From NCBI GenBank assembly GCA_947564305.1, contig CANOBT010000189.1:1-9786 (forward strand): a stretch of DNA of 9,786 nt, in the 5' to 3' direction. Within the stretch, counting starts at the first letter, position 1, and each line of letters opens with the position of its first letter. The notes under the pieces were generated by a model. It did no database searches. It saw nothing but the letters and a program-made list of their open reading frames with translations, and was not told where the DNA came from. This DNA comes from an uncultured Lachnospiraceae bacterium (lineage in GTDB: Bacteria > Bacillota_A > Clostridia > Lachnospirales > Lachnospiraceae). Of the stretch, positions 1-5,725 are shown one piece after another. A program made the position numbers and the translations under genes.

Positions 1-230
1 AGAAACTTCCGTGGTAACAGGTAGATAATTAGGTGTCAAAACTTCTGTTGTAATAAGTAGAAACTACTGTTGTAACAGGTAGAAACCTCTGTTGTAGCAG
101 GTAGAAACTTCCGTGGTAACAGGTAGATAATTAGGTGTCAAAACTTCTGTTGTAATAGGTAGAAACTTCCGTGCAAATAAGTAGATATTGCGATGGAGAA
201 AGTTCTGTTGTATATAGTAGATAATTGAAA
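1..230. repeat. Iteron array of the replication origin (22-bp units plus 14-bp partial units)
   Basis: Direct repeats with consensus near GTAGAAACTTCYGTKGTAA plus three more bases, 22 bp each. Units start at about 35, 57, 79, 101, 137, 159 and 195, and one is cut by the left edge (1-20). Shorter 14-bp units beginning GTAGATA lie at 21, 123, 181 and 217, so GTAGA-to-GTAGA spacing alternates between 22 and 36 bp. Positions 1-55 are repeated without mismatch at 103-157. Tandem 22-bp repeats directly upstream of a Rep_3-type initiator gene are the usual Rep binding sites of iteron plasmids, where they serve both initiation and copy control. That role is inferred from family knowledge. The array probably continues left of the window. 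Confidence 0.85.
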
Positions 231-438
231 AAAATAATACATTTCTTGATTGAAAAATGTTATTGTGATGACAAAAAGATATTGGAAGAATGATAAGAAT
301 ACTAAAAATGTGTACGTTTTGTGATTGAAATTGTAGATTGTGAACCCTAAATTAGACCAATTGATTGTTTAAAATGAATAAAATTATATAAAACTGTAGA
401 ATAAGCTGCTGTCATTATAAAATTAAAAGTTAAAGTGG
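231..438. other. AT-rich stretch between iteron clusters, candidate DNA unwinding region
   Basis: No gene is visible. The stretch is very AT-rich, with many A and T runs, and lies between the main iteron array and a second small iteron cluster. In iteron plasmids an AT-rich segment beside the iterons is where the duplex opens. I found no convincing DnaA box here (no match to TTATNCACA on either strand), so the assignment rests on composition and position only. Confidence 0.4.
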
Positions 439-492
439 GTTAAAAGTTCTGTTGTAATAGGTAGAAACTTCTGTTGAAAATGTAGAAAGTAC
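439..492. repeat. Second iteron cluster upstream of rep
   Basis: Three further units resemble the 22-bp iteron: a variant at 439-460 (GTTAAAAGTTCTGTTGTAAT plus two bases), a good copy starting at 461 and a degenerate copy starting at 482. A short echo, TAGAAAGTAC, recurs at 483-492 and 545-554, the latter just before the rep start codon. Repeats this close to the rep gene could be the site where Rep represses its own transcription. That is inference. Confidence 0.6.
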
Positions 493-565
493 TTGAAATA
501 ATTGTCAATATATGTAATTATAAAATGTAGCATTATAAAAAATTTAGAAAGTACAAAATAGTAAA

Positions 566-1759
566 ATGATAAAAGAAAAAAATGATAATATTACTATAAT
601 TGATAATGATGATTACAGCAAACCTAATTTCCTAATATCTGCAAAATACAAGAGCAGTTTAATGGCAAATAAAGTGCTGGCGATTTCCTTATCAAGGTTA
701 CAGGAAGCAGAAGACAGTAAGGATGGGGTGCTGGTCAGTGATATCAAAGCGTCTGAAATAAAAAAACTGGTTGGTGGCAATCAGGGCAGTTTTTATAGAA
801 CATTAGAAAAAACTGCAAGAGAAATGACAGGTCGTACCATTGGCATATCTGATCCAGAGTCTCATATGTTTGCATATACGGCGGTTATTACTCAGGCAGT
901 TTACGCAAAAGGCGTTTTTCGAATAGAATATAACAGACATTTGACCAAATACCTGAAAGAGATTAAAAGAAATTTTACAAGATTGAAATTGTCTGTTATG
1001 CTAACGTTTCAAAATGTTTATGCTTTCCGTTTGTATGAAATATTGAAATCTGAAGCCTATCCAAGAATATACCGACAGAAGGGAACCAATATCTACATAA
1101 AAAGATTTAGCATAGCGGAACTTCGATTTTTATTGGGAGTGGCAAACGCAGAGTTAAATATCGTTCAGAGCATCCTAAGTGACAAAAAAAATCCAGACTA
1201 TGAAAAAGCATACGCAAAAACACCCGAGAAAGTAATGGATACTTGGTCTGATTTAAAAAGATATGCATTAGATCCGGCTGTAAAAGAGATTAACAATATC
1301 AGCGATATAGCGGTCGAATATACGACAAGCCGAAGTGGATACGGTGGAAAAGTGGATCATGTTGAATTTAAAATTGTCTTAAATGGTGAAGATGATGAGG
1401 CAATAGATAATATCCCTGATGAATCCAATATTTTAGACGAGGATGATGCGATAGACCAGACATATGAATTATTTAAGGGTGCTATCAAAATGAAGGATGT
1501 GCGCAGTATTGTAAAAGAGGCAGGTTGTGACTTTGTGAAAATTAAGAATGCTTATGAAGTGTTTCATTTACAGCAAAATGTTAATAATATTACAGGATTT
1601 ATGATAAAAGCGATTCAAGAAGGATACCAAAAAGTTCCCAAAAGAAATCAAGGAAAAAATCAGTTTTATTTTGAAGAGCAGACGGATTATGGTGATATGG
1701 ATGTACTTGAAAAAGAAATTCTTGCAAATGGTAACTATAAACAACAGACATTGCTATAA
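566..1759 (+). CDS. Replication initiator protein, Rep_3 superfamily
   Basis: A 397-residue protein that should bind the upstream iterons and start replication of the element. The winged-helix Rep_3 (initiator replication protein) pattern is visible: the N-terminal segment around residues 22-50 (NFLISAKYKSSLMANKVLAI), then the diagnostic helix at 147-166 (LTFQNVYAFRLYEILKSEAY). A second winged-helix region follows at roughly 180-275. Residues 275-300 form a strongly acidic linker, followed by a C-terminal domain of about 95 residues that I do not recognise. The start is the first ATG of the frame; no good Shine-Dalgarno precedes it (only AGAAAG at 546-551), suggesting weak translation, which would suit a copy-controlled initiator. 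I could not fix a promoter. Family assignment is firm; plasmid incompatibility type cannot be given. Confidence 0.9.
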   Translation: MIKEKNDNITIIDNDDYSKPNFLISAKYKSSLMANKVLAISLSRLQEAEDSKDGVLVSDIKASEIKKLVGGNQGSFYRTLEKTAREMTGRTIGISDPESHMFAYTAVITQAVYAKGVFRIEYNRHLTKYLKEIKRNFTRLKLSVMLTFQNVYAFRLYEILKSEAYPRIYRQKGTNIYIKRFSIAELRFLLGVANAELNIVQSILSDKKNPDYEKAYAKTPEKVMDTWSDLKRYALDPAVKEINNISDIAVEYTTSRSGYGGKVDHVEFKIVLNGEDDEAIDNIPDESNILDEDDAIDQTYELFKGAIKMKDVRSIVKEAGCDFVKIKNAYEVFHLQQNVNNITGFMIKAIQEGYQKVPKRNQGKNQFYFEEQTDYGDMDVLEKEILANGNYKQQTLL

Positions 1760-1820
1760 GCAAAACATAAAGATAAATAGAAATTAACCTATATTAAACC
1801 AAAACCTATTTATGTAAAAG

Positions 1821-1841
1821 GGCACCCATCAGCTGGGTGCC
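1821..1841 (-). terminator. Perfect 8-bp hairpin, intrinsic terminator candidate read on the minus strand
   Basis: GGCACCCA (1821-1828) and TGGGTGCC (1834-1841) form a perfect GC-rich stem with a 5-base loop. Read on the minus strand the stem is followed by CTTTTAC, a short U-tract; on the plus strand no U-run follows. The stem begins within the TAG stop codon of a minus-strand open frame (1841-2026), the layout expected for a gene end. It could also limit read-through from rep. Confidence 0.5.
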
Positions 1842-2026
1842 TAGCGTGCGAGTAGAGAAAGCGGGTCCTTTATTACCGATGTCAGAGACAGAAAAGATCT
1901 ACTGCCCGCATAGTCTATGATTAGGCTTTCTGCTGTATTTTTTACATATTCTTTGGCAGTGTATAACAAATCTCTCAAACATGAAATCAGGTACTTCGTT
2001 TCATATTTTTCTACTACAATTTCCCT
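1841..2026 (-). pseudogene. Possible C-terminal remnant of a minus-strand gene, unidentified
   Basis: A minus-strand frame stays open for 61 codons, from just after a TAA at 2027-2029 to the TAG at 1841-1843. It has no ATG and no ribosome binding site. The translation looks protein-like rather than random: an amphipathic stretch (RDLLYTAKEYVKNTAES) is followed by IIDYAGSRSFLSLTSVIKDP and a short tail. The stop is immediately followed by a hairpin with a U-tract. I do not recognise the family. The reading is that the 3' end of a gene and its terminator survived between rep and the partition locus. The alternative is a chance open frame over a structured non-coding region. Confidence 0.3.
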
Positions 2027-2028
2027 TT

Positions 2029-2094
2029 ATTTAAAATAGTTATTATTAGTTAGACTTATTCATCTGCACGGATCTGCTCATAAAAAACGGAGTG
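2029..2094. other. Short intergenic stretch before the palindrome array, nothing recognised
   Basis: AT-rich DNA between the putative gene remnant and the first palindrome. On the minus strand there is only an 11-codon frame without a ribosome binding site. No promoter or repeat was supported. Confidence 0.3.
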
Positions 2095-2428
2095 TTTTCC
2101 GCCGGGCGGAAAATTGTAAAGAATTTTTATGGTCAGAGTTAACTATATGTGATAGAATGCTTTTTTGATGCAGGATAGACTTAGATTTACAACTATTTTT
2201 CCGCCGGGCGGAAAATTGTGAAGAATTTTTATGGTCAGAGTTAACTGTATGTGAGTAATGCTTTTTTGATGCAGGATAGAATTTGAAGTTACAACTATTT
2301 TCCGCCGGGCGGAAAATTGTGAAGAATTTTTATGATCAGAATTAACTGTATGTGATGGAATGCTTTTTTGATGCAGGATAAACTTAGAGTTACAACTATT
2401 TTTCCGCCCGGCGGAAAAATAGTTGTAA
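2095..2428. repeat. Array of four 19-bp palindromes in ~101-bp direct repeats, putative partition centromere
   Basis: Four copies of TTTTCCGCC-G-GGCGGAAAA occur at 2095-2113, 2197-2215, 2298-2316 and 2400-2418 (the last with central C, the reverse complement of the others). Centres are at 2104, 2206, 2307 and 2409, that is 102, 101 and 102 bp apart. The spacers are themselves near-identical direct repeats and share an AGTTAACT palindrome, a TTTTTTGATGCAGGATA block and the end TTACAACTAT. Each repeat unit is therefore about 101 bp. Position directly upstream of parA, multiple copies and palindromic form fit a parS/parC centromere bound by ParB, or an operator bound by the HTH region of ParA. 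The sequence is unlike the chromosomal parS consensus TGTTTCACGTGAAACA. Binding is inferred. Confidence 0.75.
2390..2428. promoter_or_regulatory. Perfect 39-bp palindrome abutting the parA promoter, putative operator
   Basis: The fourth array copy extends into a perfect palindrome with arms of 19 bases around C2409: the left arm runs from TTACAACTATT into TTTCCGCC and the right arm is its exact reverse complement ending in TTGTAA. Its right end lies 5 bp before the predicted -35 box of parA. A protein bound here would touch the promoter, so autoregulation is likely. As RNA the arm pair would also form a strong hairpin, so a terminator role for transcription arriving from the left is possible. 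Confidence 0.6.
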
Positions 2429-2433
2429 AAAAC

Positions 2434-2461
2434 TTGATTAATAAGAAAAAGTCTGTATAAT
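2434..2461 (+). promoter_or_regulatory. Predicted sigma-A promoter of parAB
   Basis: TTGATT at 2434-2439, a 16-base spacer and a consensus TATAAT at 2456-2461 give a start near 2468. The ribosome binding site GGAAGG is at 2491-2496. It lies between the 39-bp palindrome and parA and should drive both partition genes. Confidence 0.7.
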
Positions 2462-2505
2462 AAAAACATAACAGATAAAAATGTATATCGGGAAGGAAAA
2501 TGTGT

Positions 2506-3528
2506 ATGCGAAAGAACAGCTGGAAGGACAGAATGAATGTACTTCTGAAAAAAAAGAAATGGGACATCAAAGACTGGCACAGGGCAACAGGATTGAGCCA
2601 ATGGCAGCTTGAAAGTCTAATGGAGATGGATCTTTCGGAAATGGAGGAGAAAGACCTTGAAAACATTTATGATCAGGCAAAGAATGCAAAACTGGATAAA
2701 AACCTGATGCGCTTTGACTGTCCTGTTATGATTGCAGTGTGGGCACACAAAGGTGGTATGGGAAAGTCAACGGTAGTAACTAATCTTTCTTATGAACTGG
2801 CAAAAAGAGGTTATAACGTGCTTGCAGTGGATACGGACAGCCAGTCAGATATGACAAGTGTTTTGTTTCCCGATTATCTGGAACAGCCAGATATCAGTTT
2901 TTATAATGCTTTTCTCGGGCAGGAGGATTTCAAGAAAGAAGGTTATATCATACATACGGAATATACTGGGATTGATGTCATAGCCGGGTCCGCGGAGAGT
3001 GAAGCATTGGAAGGTTCCCTGTGCATGATGACGGAAAAGATCAGGGATAAGATGTGGAAAAAGTGTCTAAGAAGTGTCCGCGAGGAAAATTATTATGATT
3101 TTATTATCGTGGATATGGACAAGACTGCGGGCGTAATGAACAAGACGATACTCGGCGAGGCAGATTATGTGCTGGCACCGATAGAATCCAGTATGTTCGG
3201 TATAAAAGCAGTACCACCTACGCTTGCTCAGATAGAAGAAATGGCGGAAACGAATCCAAAACTGAAATTGCTGGGATTCCTTTTCAACAAAGTGGACTTG
3301 CGCAAAAAGACGGCAATTGCAGATAACACAAACCTTGTGGAACAGATTGCTCCAAAATATACTTTCAAGACATTCATTAAGAATGATGCGAATGTGGACA
3401 ATTCACAGAAAGAACATATGCCAATAGGGTACTACAACAGTAAGAGCGCTGCAAGCAGACAGATGGCAGAATTTGCAGACGAAGCACTTGAGCGGCTTCG
3501 GAGGGATCAGAAAGAGAGGAGAGGATAG
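2506..3528 (+). CDS. parA: ParA-family partition ATPase with N-terminal helix-turn-helix-like region
   Basis: An ATPase that should move and space replicon copies together with ParB. Numbered from the upstream ATG at 2500, the deviant Walker A motif KGGMGKS is at 84-90 with the signature first lysine, the A' motif DTDSQSDMT at 111-119 and Walker B FIIVDMDKT at 201-209. The A' motif has DxDSQ where DxDPQ is usual. The first ~75 residues contain a helix-turn-helix-like stretch (WDIKDWHRATGLSQWQLES), as in type Ia ParA proteins that repress their own operon. GGAAGG at 2491-2496 is only 3 bases from ATG 2500 but 9 bases from ATG 2506, so I prefer 2506 (340 residues). The next gene, parB, follows after 4 bases, so the two are one operon. 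Family is certain; subclass is inferred. Confidence 0.9.
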   Translation: MRKNSWKDRMNVLLKKKKWDIKDWHRATGLSQWQLESLMEMDLSEMEEKDLENIYDQAKNAKLDKNLMRFDCPVMIAVWAHKGGMGKSTVVTNLSYELAKRGYNVLAVDTDSQSDMTSVLFPDYLEQPDISFYNAFLGQEDFKKEGYIIHTEYTGIDVIAGSAESEALEGSLCMMTEKIRDKMWKKCLRSVREENYYDFIIVDMDKTAGVMNKTILGEADYVLAPIESSMFGIKAVPPTLAQIEEMAETNPKLKLLGFLFNKVDLRKKTAIADNTNLVEQIAPKYTFKTFIKNDANVDNSQKEHMPIGYYNSKSAASRQMAEFADEALERLRRDQKERRG

Positions 3529-3532
3529 TTCA

Positions 3533-4477
3533 ATGGCAGGGAAAAAAGGAAACATAGCCAACAGTGATTTCCTAAACCGTGTTGCAAAAAATACAAGGGG
3601 CGCTGCAAAAAGCGTATCAGAGACGCTTGATAAGGTGGATTCGATCAAGTCGCAGGAGGATGACGGAAAGAAAAAGATAGAATACATAGATATATTCAAA
3701 ATGGAGGGTGCTCCAGCGGAATGGAATCGCTATCCGCTTTTACGAGACAGTCAGCCAGATCGCTATTTTGAACTGAAACTGTCCATTTATGAGAAGGGAA
3801 TTGAGGATCCCCTTGTGCTGTGGCGTCAGCCAGCTGGAACGTACATGGTTTTGGCGGGGCATAACCGAAAAGATGTCTGTGCAGAGATTATACGGGAATG
3901 CGGTGACGAGGATGATTTTCATGAAGACAGATTCCGTTTTGTTCCCTGTATCGTGTACCAGGAGAACGAGATTGACGAAAGAAAAGCAAGAGAAATTATA
4001 GATGATAGCAATCTTTACCGAGATTTCTCAAAACTTCCAGAAATGATAAAGCAGCAGATTGTAGTTGACAGGCTGGAAACTTATAAGAAGCGCCGCTACA
4101 CGAAAGGAGAACGGATTGACCAACTAATGAAGGATTTCGGGTTGAAGAAGTCTGCAATATATGATGCCCTTGCACTCAATGAAAATGTAATTAAACCTTT
4201 GCAGAAATTATTTTTTGACGGAAAAATAAAAAAGAAAACAGTCATGCGCTTCACTTTTTTTCCAAAAGATACGCAAGAGTGGATTTTTGATAAGTTCAGG
4301 GAACAGATCACCGACGCAAAGGTAAACGCATTGAAAAAGAACATGACGAGGGATGAGATAGAACAGGTGTTTTGTGCAGAGGGAAAAGAAACAAAAAGGC
4401 TGACCCTAGAGATACCAACAGAGCGGGAGGAAGAATTCAGAGAACTGTTTCAGAAATGGCTTGCGGGAATAAGATAG
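3533..4477 (+). CDS. parB: ParB-like partition protein (ParB/Spo0J nuclease-fold family)
   Basis: The DNA-binding partner of ParA, expected to bind the palindromes upstream of parA. From ATG 3533 (314 residues) a charged N-terminal tail of ~50 residues is followed by the ParB N-terminal domain at ~50-145, with VLAGHNRKDVC (106-116) in the place of the CTP-binding GxxRxxA box. Around 190-217 there is a helix-turn-helix (QLMKDFGLKKSAIYDAL), and the C-terminal ~95 residues probably dimerise. The frame is open further upstream, but ATG 3533 has the strong site AGGAGAGGA at 3517-3525, seven bases away, while an earlier ATG at 3473 would overlap parA by 56 bases. The HNR replacement of the usual ERR in the box is a divergence worth noting. 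After its TAG the same frame stays open for 44 more codons. Confidence 0.87.
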   Translation: MAGKKGNIANSDFLNRVAKNTRGAAKSVSETLDKVDSIKSQEDDGKKKIEYIDIFKMEGAPAEWNRYPLLRDSQPDRYFELKLSIYEKGIEDPLVLWRQPAGTYMVLAGHNRKDVCAEIIRECGDEDDFHEDRFRFVPCIVYQENEIDERKAREIIDDSNLYRDFSKLPEMIKQQIVVDRLETYKKRRYTKGERIDQLMKDFGLKKSAIYDALALNENVIKPLQKLFFDGKIKKKTVMRFTFFPKDTQEWIFDKFREQITDAKVNALKKNMTRDEIEQVFCAEGKETKRLTLEIPTEREEEFRELFQKWLAGIR

Positions 4478-4637
4478 CACTGTTGGAAAGTATCTATTAT
4501 TAATAGGAAGGAATACGAACTGCTGAAGCAGCGCGATATCCTTATATTTTTGGTAATGCCAGTAGTTAAAGGTCTTGCGCATGGAATGCGTTCCAAAAAC
4601 AATAAGTATTAATATTTATGCGTCTTGCAGATTAATA

Positions 4638-4691
4638 ATGCATAACGTTTAAATAGAGCACTATAACTCATTCAATTTAAACGTTATGTAT
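4638..4691. repeat. Long AT-rich inverted repeat
   Basis: CATAACGTTTAAAT (4641-4654) is matched perfectly by its reverse complement at 4675-4688, and the arms extend by a G-T pair and two A-T pairs to 4638 and 4691. The loop is 20 bases. No U-run follows on either strand, so this is not a standard intrinsic terminator. It could end parAB transcription, bind a dimeric protein, or be left from a mobile element. Confidence 0.5.
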
Positions 4692-4771
4692 CATTCATAA
4701 GAGCCGTATTTATAAAAGAACCACTAAAATGCCCGAAAGCATTGATTCTACTGGATTCTTAAGAAAATACT

Positions 4772-4803
4772 GAAAGATACACAAGTATCATTGTGTATCT
4801 TTC
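4772..4803 (-). terminator. Perfect 13-bp hairpin downstream of the Crp/Fnr gene
   Basis: GAAAGATACACAA (4772-4784) pairs perfectly with TTGTGTATCTTTC (4791-4803) around a 6-base loop. On the minus strand it lies about 95 bases after the Crp/Fnr stop codon and is followed by AGTATTTTC, a weak U-tract. A terminator for that gene is the simplest reading; confidence is limited by low GC content and the imperfect tail. Confidence 0.45.
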
Positions 4804-4897
4804 GAGAAAATGAAAGCATATTCGAAAATATGTTTTAGAAACCAATTTAATATATCTCTATATATAGATTATTCCAGTTCGTTTTGTAGGGTTCTTT

Positions 4898-5569
4898 TTA
4901 TTTGATATCTATTTTGATCTCAAAAAAGTTTTTATGGTATTCAATCAGTCCGTCTTTTTTCATTTTTCCCAGTTCTTTTGATAAAGCGCTGCGGTCAATG
5001 TTGAGATAGTCTGCAAGCTGCTGGCGGTCAAACGGAAGAATGATTTTATTGTTTTTCTGTTCAGAAACCATCTGTGAAAAATAAGAAAACAGCCGTCCCC
5101 GTATTGTTTTTGGAGATGTGTGCATACTGCGTCTGGAAAGCTGCATATTTTTTCCAGCACTGATTACAACAAGATTCTGAATCAGTCTGTTTTGGCTTTC
5201 ACAGACTGGACATGGCATGAAAAGTCTTGGAACGCTTATAAATAAAATATCACATTTCTCGTTTGCCATGGCATCTACCATCATCGGCTCGTTTGGTATA
5301 CAGGCATAAGATTCAGCAAATACACTGCCGGCTGGCGTGATGCCAAGAATGCTTTTATTTCCCCAAAGATCTGTATATTCAATTCGAACGCTGCCAGAAA
5401 GGATGAGACCAATGTCTGTCACAATGCTTCCTGCGCACAAAATCATATCTTCTTTTTTATATTCAGCTGTCCGAAAATTGAAATGTTTTTCCAGATTTAA
5501 AATATCTTTCTCTGAACATCCTTGGAAAAGCGTTGTCTGGGCAATAAAACTTAAAAAAATACGATCCAA
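4898..5569 (-). CDS. Crp/Fnr-family transcription regulator
   Basis: A 223-residue transcription factor. The N-terminal cyclic-nucleotide-binding-like sensor domain covers about 12-125 (GLILSGSVRIEYTDLWGNKS, then ITPAGSVFAESYA). A long dimerisation helix follows at ~125-145, and the C-terminal winged helix has its recognition region at 183-208 (RQQLADYLNIDRSALSKEL). Arginine and glutamate of the cAMP phosphate cassette are not seen, so the ligand is probably not cAMP. Cysteines at 18, 45, 90, 106, 120 and 123, including CPVC at 120-123, leave redox or metal sensing open. The start is TTG at 5569, with GAGG about 11 bases upstream; no in-frame ATG lies nearby. It is divergent from a ferredoxin gene with a palindromic site between them. 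In Clostridia such regulators often control ferredoxin and hybrid cluster protein genes in nitrosative stress; that role is inference here. Confidence 0.88.
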   Translation of the reverse strand: MDRIFLSFIAQTTLFQGCSEKDILNLEKHFNFRTAEYKKEDMILCAGSIVTDIGLILSGSVRIEYTDLWGNKSILGITPAGSVFAESYACIPNEPMMVDAMANEKCDILFISVPRLFMPCPVCESQNRLIQNLVVISAGKNMQLSRRSMHTSPKTIRGRLFSYFSQMVSEQKNNKIILPFDRQQLADYLNIDRSALSKELGKMKKDGLIEYHKNFFEIKIDIK

Positions 5570-5589
5570 AATATAAAAAACCTCATTTC

Positions 5590-5605
5590 TGTGGTTATAA
5601 CCACA
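5590..5605. promoter_or_regulatory. Perfect 16-bp palindromic Crp/Fnr-type operator
   Basis: TGTGGTTATAACCACA is a perfect palindrome of the size and symmetry bound by Crp/Fnr dimers, sitting between the regulator and ferredoxin genes. Its centre (5597.5) is 41.5 bases upstream of the ferredoxin transcription start predicted from the TATAAT at 5627-5632. For the regulator's own promoter (minus-strand TATAAT at 5625-5620) it would lie just downstream of the start, fitting autorepression. That this neighbouring regulator binds it is inferred from position. Confidence 0.75.
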
Positions 5606-5626
5606 TATTTCTGAAAAACATTATAG

Positions 5627-5632
5627 TATAAT
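5627..5632 (+). promoter_or_regulatory. -10 box of the ferredoxin promoter
   Basis: A consensus TATAAT. The -35 region 17 bases upstream reads CATATT, a poor match, as expected for an activator-dependent promoter. The minus strand has an overlapping TATAAT at 5625-5620 for the divergent regulator, so the two promoters share one short segment and may compete. Confidence 0.6.
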
Positions 5633-5725
5633 CTGAAACATGAGGTCAAGGTGATTTACATTGAAAGATAATAAATAGATAATAAAATAATCAGTTCACT
5701 AATTGGAAGTTAGGAGGAAGGCAAA

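Larger units (their letters stand above)
4478..4897. other. Gene-free stretch between parB and the Crp/Fnr gene
   Basis: About 420 bases without an intact gene. It contains a 44-codon continuation of the parB frame (to TAA at 4610-4612), a short GGAATGCGTTCC hairpin near 4583, an inverted repeat at 4638-4691, a perfect hairpin at 4772-4803 and a short CATATT/AATATG inverted repeat near 4817-4832. It marks the border between the replicon module and the neighbouring genes. No transposase or integrase fragment was recognised. Confidence 0.5.

Noticed and set aside
1..230. Direct repeats considered as a CRISPR array
   Set aside because: The units are contiguous, with no unique spacers between them, and they lie next to a Rep gene, so they are iterons.
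231..565. DnaA boxes and a defined rep promoter in the origin region
   Set aside because: No good DnaA box was found on either strand, and candidate -35/-10 pairs before rep had unsuitable spacing (11, 14, 20 or 26 bases).
2143..2666. Long open frames on the minus strand across the palindrome array
   Set aside because: They are produced by the repeats being read in successive frames, their translation repeats the same block three times, and they run into the antisense of parA; no ribosome binding site was seen.
3473..3532. Upstream ATG giving a 20-residue longer ParB
   Set aside because: It would overlap parA by 56 bases and lacks a ribosome site, whereas ATG 3533 has a strong one seven bases upstream.
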